Part shown: piece by piece, positions 61,236 to 64,000 of the stretch
Layout of the letters: every line of letters begins with the position of its first letter
How positions within the stretch are numbered: position 1 is the first letter of the stretch
From: G963676655 sp963678305
GTDB taxonomy: Bacteria > Verrucomicrobiota > Lentisphaeria > Victivallales > Victivallaceae
Length of the DNA: 64,000 bases
NCBI GenBank assembly: GCA_963678305.2
Contig: CAXXVV010000012.1
Location: 434,001-498,000 of the forward strand
Direction of reading: 5' to 3'
Notes under the pieces: generated by a model
What the model saw: only the letters and a program-made list of their open reading frames with translations
Told to the model about the DNA's origin: nothing
Database searches by the model: none
Program-made: the position numbers and the translations under genes

Positions 61236-62561
61236 TCAATGCGGGTTTCCGACTCTATAGCATTGCTTCACTTCTTTTTCACTCATAGCCCGTCGCATGA
61301 TGACGCATTCATCCATTTTTCCAAAGAAATATTTGCTGGGAGTGACTCCCGCACCACGGCCCATTGCCCCGATTAAGGTATTGACATTCAATATTACCGG
61401 ATCAGTGCTAGTTGTTCCTCCACCAGTGCTTCCGCCGCCGGAGTTGCCGCCACCGGAGTTGCCGCCACCGGAGTTGCCGCCGCCGGAATTCCCTCCGCCA
61501 GAGTTTCCGCCGCCGGAGTTGCCGCCACCGGAGTTTCCACCGCCGGAGTTGCCGCCGCCGGAATTTCCGCCGCCGGAGTTGCCGCCACCGGAGTTTCCAC
61601 CGCCGGAGTTTCCACCAGAGTTACCCCCTGAGTTGCTGTTACTGTTGTCAGAGTTGCCGCCTGCATTGCTGTTACTGTTGTCAGAGTTGCCGCCGGCATT
61701 GCTGTTACTGTTGTCAGAGTTGCCGCCGGCATTGCTGTTAGTATTGTCAGAGTTACCCCCTGCATTGCTGTTGGTGTTACCAGAATTCCCCCCGGCCGCA
61801 GCATAAGTTACCGAGTAATTGGTAGAATGAGTATAAGTAATGAAATTATTGACCAGGCCGGTAGAGCCGATTTTTTTACCGTTGATATAAAAACTCATAC
61901 CGGAATCGGCATCATTTACCAGGCACAATTGGACCCATCGTTCTGAAGCGCCTGAGTTTAATCCAGACCAACTGTGCTGATCCGTTCCAACATTAACGTC
62001 AAGAGAACTGCCATTCAGCGAAACCGCATATTGAGATTCACTGGTAGAGGTGCTTTTTGAGATAATATAGCCATCCGGATTTCCGTAGAAATAAACCCAC
62101 ATGAAAATAGTGAAATCATCCCGGTTGCAGTTAAAATTGATGGCATTATAGGCCGGAATATAAATATAGTCGTTTGATCCGTCAAACTGAATAGCATTCT
62201 TCCCGGGAAATCTTCCACCTCCCGGCAACCACTCCGGAGAGTTCATTAACGCGCCGGTATATTTATTGGTGTCAAACCCGCGGAAATCGCAAGCTACCGC
62301 GTTATTCTCCAGACACGGCATCCAGACTCCATTCACTTTGGTTCCGTAGTTCATCCTTTGGAAATTGAAATTAATGACCGTTTTCGGGTCATTGTTCAAA
62401 CTGTCATTATATGCAAACCAGCGAATAAATTTGGCTTTGTCCCTTGCTCGGCCGAATGACGGCATCATCATACCGGCGAGGATGCCGATGATTGCTATCA
62501 CAACTAAGAGTTCAAGCAAGGTAAAATATCCTCTCCTTACCAGTCTCTTGTCTTTGATCAT
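61236..62561 (-). CDS. Pseudopilin-like protein with a LamG domain split by Gly/Asn/Ser repeats
   Basis: A 441-residue protein. A basic leader with GYFTLLELLVVIAIIGILAG is a prepilin-type N-terminus. Residues about 90-260 are the first part of a LamG domain (GSNDYIYIPAYNAINFNCNR; MSFYINGKKIGSTGLVNN). A repeat region of about 125 residues follows: five 11-residue units (NAGGNSDNSNS type) and about a dozen NSGGG units. The last strands of the LamG domain come after it (FFGKMDECVIMRRAMSEKEV). The repeats thus lie inside one folding unit. Ribosome site AAGGAG is strong. Probably surface-exposed; repeat number is likely variable. Confidence 0.85.
   Translation of the reverse strand: MIKDKRLVRRGYFTLLELLVVIAIIGILAGMMMPSFGRARDKAKFIRWFAYNDSLNNDPKTVINFNFQRMNYGTKVNGVWMPCLENNAVACDFRGFDTNKYTGALMNSPEWLPGGGRFPGKNAIQFDGSNDYIYIPAYNAINFNCNRDDFTIFMWVYFYGNPDGYIISKSTSTSESQYAVSLNGSSLDVNVGTDQHSWSGLNSGASERWVQLCLVNDADSGMSFYINGKKIGSTGLVNNFITYTHSTNYSVTYAAAGGNSGNTNSNAGGNSDNTNSNAGGNSDNSNSNAGGNSDNSNSNAGGNSDNSNSNSGGNSGGNSGGGNSGGGNSGGGNSGGGNSGGGNSGGGNSGGGNSGGGNSGGGNSGGGNSGGGNSGGGSTGGGTTSTDPVILNVNTLIGAMGRGAGVTPSKYFFGKMDECVIMRRAMSEKEVKQCYRVGNPH
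61427..61795. repeat. Coding minisatellite in the pseudopilin gene
   Basis: About a dozen 15-bp units (plus-strand form GTTGCCGCCACCGGA, 61427-61620) adjoin about five 33-bp units (61621-61795). Both periods keep the reading frame. The units differ by synonymous changes only, suggesting recent expansion. Confidence 0.85.
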
Positions 62562-62855
62562 TTTGTAAACTCCTTTTTATTCATCCCGGGGTCTTTTTTG
62601 CTGTAAAAAATAAATAGTCCTATTAAGAATTCTAACCTGATATGACTCAATTGTCAAGTATGTCATGCTTTAAAATATCGTTAAAAATATGTTTTTTGAG
62701 GCTTTTTTGACCGTTTCATTTCGACCGCGACCTGTATCGAATGATTCATCCTCTTTTTTTTGCCTGTCACAGGTCGGCTTGCGATTTGCAAAAAACTCAA
62801 ATTATGGTAAATTACAGATTGTGAATAATTGCTGAAATTAACAGGAGATTTTATT
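62562..62855. other. Divergent region between the pseudopilin gene and metG
   Basis: It holds the promoter of both genes but no clear box pair. AT-rich, no gene and no strong hairpin seen. Confidence 0.45.
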
Positions 62856-64000
62856 GTGGATAAACCATATTTTTATGTCACGACCCCAATATATTATGTA
62901 AATGATAAACCGCACATCGGACATGCATATACGACCATTCTGGCTGATGTTCTGGCCAGGTACTACCGCTCACTTGAAGTTCCGTCGTTTTTTCTGACCG
63001 GGACTGACGAACATGGTCAGAAAGTTCAGAAAGCCGCAGAAGAACACGGCATTACCCCCCAGGAACAATGTGATACAACGGTGGTGCGTTTCCAGGAACT
63101 CTGGGACCGGCTGGAAATTACCAATGACCGTTTTATCAGAACCACCGAGCCGGCTCATAAGGCAATTGTACAGTCCATCCTCCAGAAACTTTATGATCAG
63201 GATCTTATTTACCGGGATGAATACAGCGGCCATTACTGTGTCCCCTGCGAACGTTTTTATACTGAAAAAGATCTCGATGAGGGCGGCCTGTGCCCGGAAT
63301 GCAAGCGTCCGGTTCAGGAAATAATCGAGTCTAACTACTTTTTCAGGATGAGTAAATATCAGGATTGGCTGATCAATTATATCAAAGACAATCCCGATTT
63401 CATACAACCGTCTTTTCGGGCCAATGAAACACTTGGATTCCTGAAAAAAACGCTTGGCGATTTATGTATTTCCCGTCCGAAAGCGCGTCTGGCATGGGGT
63501 ATTGAGTTGCCTTTCGATAACGATTATGTCTGTTATGTCTGGTTTGATGCCCTGATCAACTATATTTCCGGTGTCGGCTACGGTTCGGATGACGAACAGT
63601 TCAAAAAATGGTGGCCTGCTTCCTATCATTTGATCGGAAAAGACATTTTGACTACCCATACTGTTTACTGGCCGACCATGCTCAAAGCCATCGGCTTGGA
63701 AATGCCCAAAACTATTTTTGCTCACGGCTGGTGGTTGACCGGGCGCAGTAAAATGAGCAAATCCCTCGGCAATGTCGTCAATCCGATGGAAATGATCGAT
63801 AAGTACGGTCTGGACGCTTTCCGCTATTTCCTGATGGCGGAAATGACGCTGGGACAGGATGCTTCGTTTACCGAAGATGCTTTCATTACCAGATTCAACA
63901 GCGATCTGGCCAACGACCTTGGCAACCTGGCTTCCAGGGTTATTAAATTTACTTTGCGCAGTTGTGATGGAATTGTTCCGGAAATGGGAGAGGCTGGTGT
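62856..64000 (+). CDS. metG: Methionyl-tRNA synthetase (3' end outside window)
   Basis: The first 381 residues are visible. The frame starts at GTG 62856, with AGGAG eight bases ahead, and stays open to the end of the window. HIGH motif: KPHIGHAYTT (about residue 20). Zinc-binding knuckle: YCVPCERFY and CPECKRP. KMSKS motif: SKMSKSLGNVVNP (about 300). It charges tRNA-Met in the cytoplasm. The anticodon-binding and any C-terminal tRNA-binding domain lie beyond the window. Confidence 0.96.
   Translation, partial: MDKPYFYVTTPIYYVNDKPHIGHAYTTILADVLARYYRSLEVPSFFLTGTDEHGQKVQKAAEEHGITPQEQCDTTVVRFQELWDRLEITNDRFIRTTEPAHKAIVQSILQKLYDQDLIYRDEYSGHYCVPCERFYTEKDLDEGGLCPECKRPVQEIIESNYFFRMSKYQDWLINYIKDNPDFIQPSFRANETLGFLKKTLGDLCISRPKARLAWGIELPFDNDYVCYVWFDALINYISGVGYGSDDEQFKKWWPASYHLIGKDILTTHTVYWPTMLKAIGLEMPKTIFAHGWWLTGRSKMSKSLGNVVNPMEMIDKYGLDAFRYFLMAEMTLGQDASFTEDAFITRFNSDLANDLGNLASRVIKFTLRSCDGIVPEMGEAG

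Noticed and set aside
61427..61795. Regular repeats resembling a CRISPR array
   Set aside because: Units are 15 and 33 bases, without spacers, in frame within a coding gene.
61297..61806. Long proline/glutamate-rich open frame on the plus strand
   Set aside because: It is the antisense shadow of the Gly/Asn/Ser repeats of the pseudopilin gene; it has no ribosome site and no domain.
1..64000. tRNA, rRNA, CRISPR array or riboswitch
   Set aside because: No TTCGAATC-type T-loop with matching stems, no rRNA-like sequence and no regular spacer array were found by eye; a covariance-model search was not possible.

Overview
The window looks like chromosome of an anaerobic, glycan-degrading bacterium of the Lentisphaerota/Victivallales type (PVC superphylum). 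This is an inference from the combination of pseudopilin-type proteins with the FTLIELLVVIAIIAILAS leader lying beside secreted glycosidases, GH130 and GH29 glycosidases, a formylglycine sulfatase, two uroporphyrinogen-decarboxylase-like proteins each with an AraC regulator, GntR/LacI-like hybrid regulators, an [FeFe] hydrogenase and weak ribosome binding sites. No rRNA, tRNA or CRISPR array was seen.

Layout. 1-3.1 kb: end of a GltD-like flavoprotein and an [FeFe] hydrogenase. 3.2-6.1 kb: PTS EIIA-CBS protein, ArsB/NhaD-type permease and acetyltransferase. 6.1-14.3 kb: a glycan-use locus with a GntR-type regulator behind a near-perfect promoter framed by repeats, a pseudopilin, a 1318-residue secreted multidomain protein and two GH130 enzymes. 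14.4-19.1 kb: a RAYT-type transposase, then the ars operon (arsR, arsC, acr3), whose 3' end carries an AT-rich RelA/SpoT-domain gene between 61-bp direct repeats of acr3. 19.3-24.1 kb: SGNH hydrolases, a radical SAM protein, a frameshifted response regulator and mnmA. 24.3-34.4 kb: a second glycan locus with a GntR/LacI hybrid and GH130, a mirror-image araC/uroD - uroD/araC block, and a divergent fucosidase and sulfatase. 34.4-38.1 kb: an AT-rich island with an EcoRII-like restriction-modification system, Vsr and a small unknown gene. 39.1-48.0 kb: a co-directional run of ten phage-like or appendage-like genes (poly-serine protein, Stealth-like transferase, collagen-like fibre, multi-repeat spike, lipoprotein) with no head, terminase, integrase or replication genes. 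48.2-51.7 kb: a ribose-type sugar ABC transporter. 51.9-56.2 kb: EF-hand esterase, apgM and a GT-C glycosyltransferase. 56.2-61.1 kb: a three-gene phosphorelay operon that includes a receiver-Ser/Thr kinase-zinc ribbon fusion. 61.2-62.6 kb: a pseudopilin with a minisatellite inside its LamG domain. 62.9-64 kb: start of metG.

How it fits together. The two glycan loci suggest uptake and breakdown of mannose- and fucose-containing, partly sulfated glycans, under local GntR and AraC regulators. The hydrogenase would dispose of fermentation electrons. The most unusual block is the poly-serine protein with an adjacent sugar-phosphate-transferase-like enzyme and collagen-like fibre. The most unusual insertion is the RelA/SpoT gene that brought its own substitute acr3 3' end. 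All functions are read from sequence motifs without database searches.
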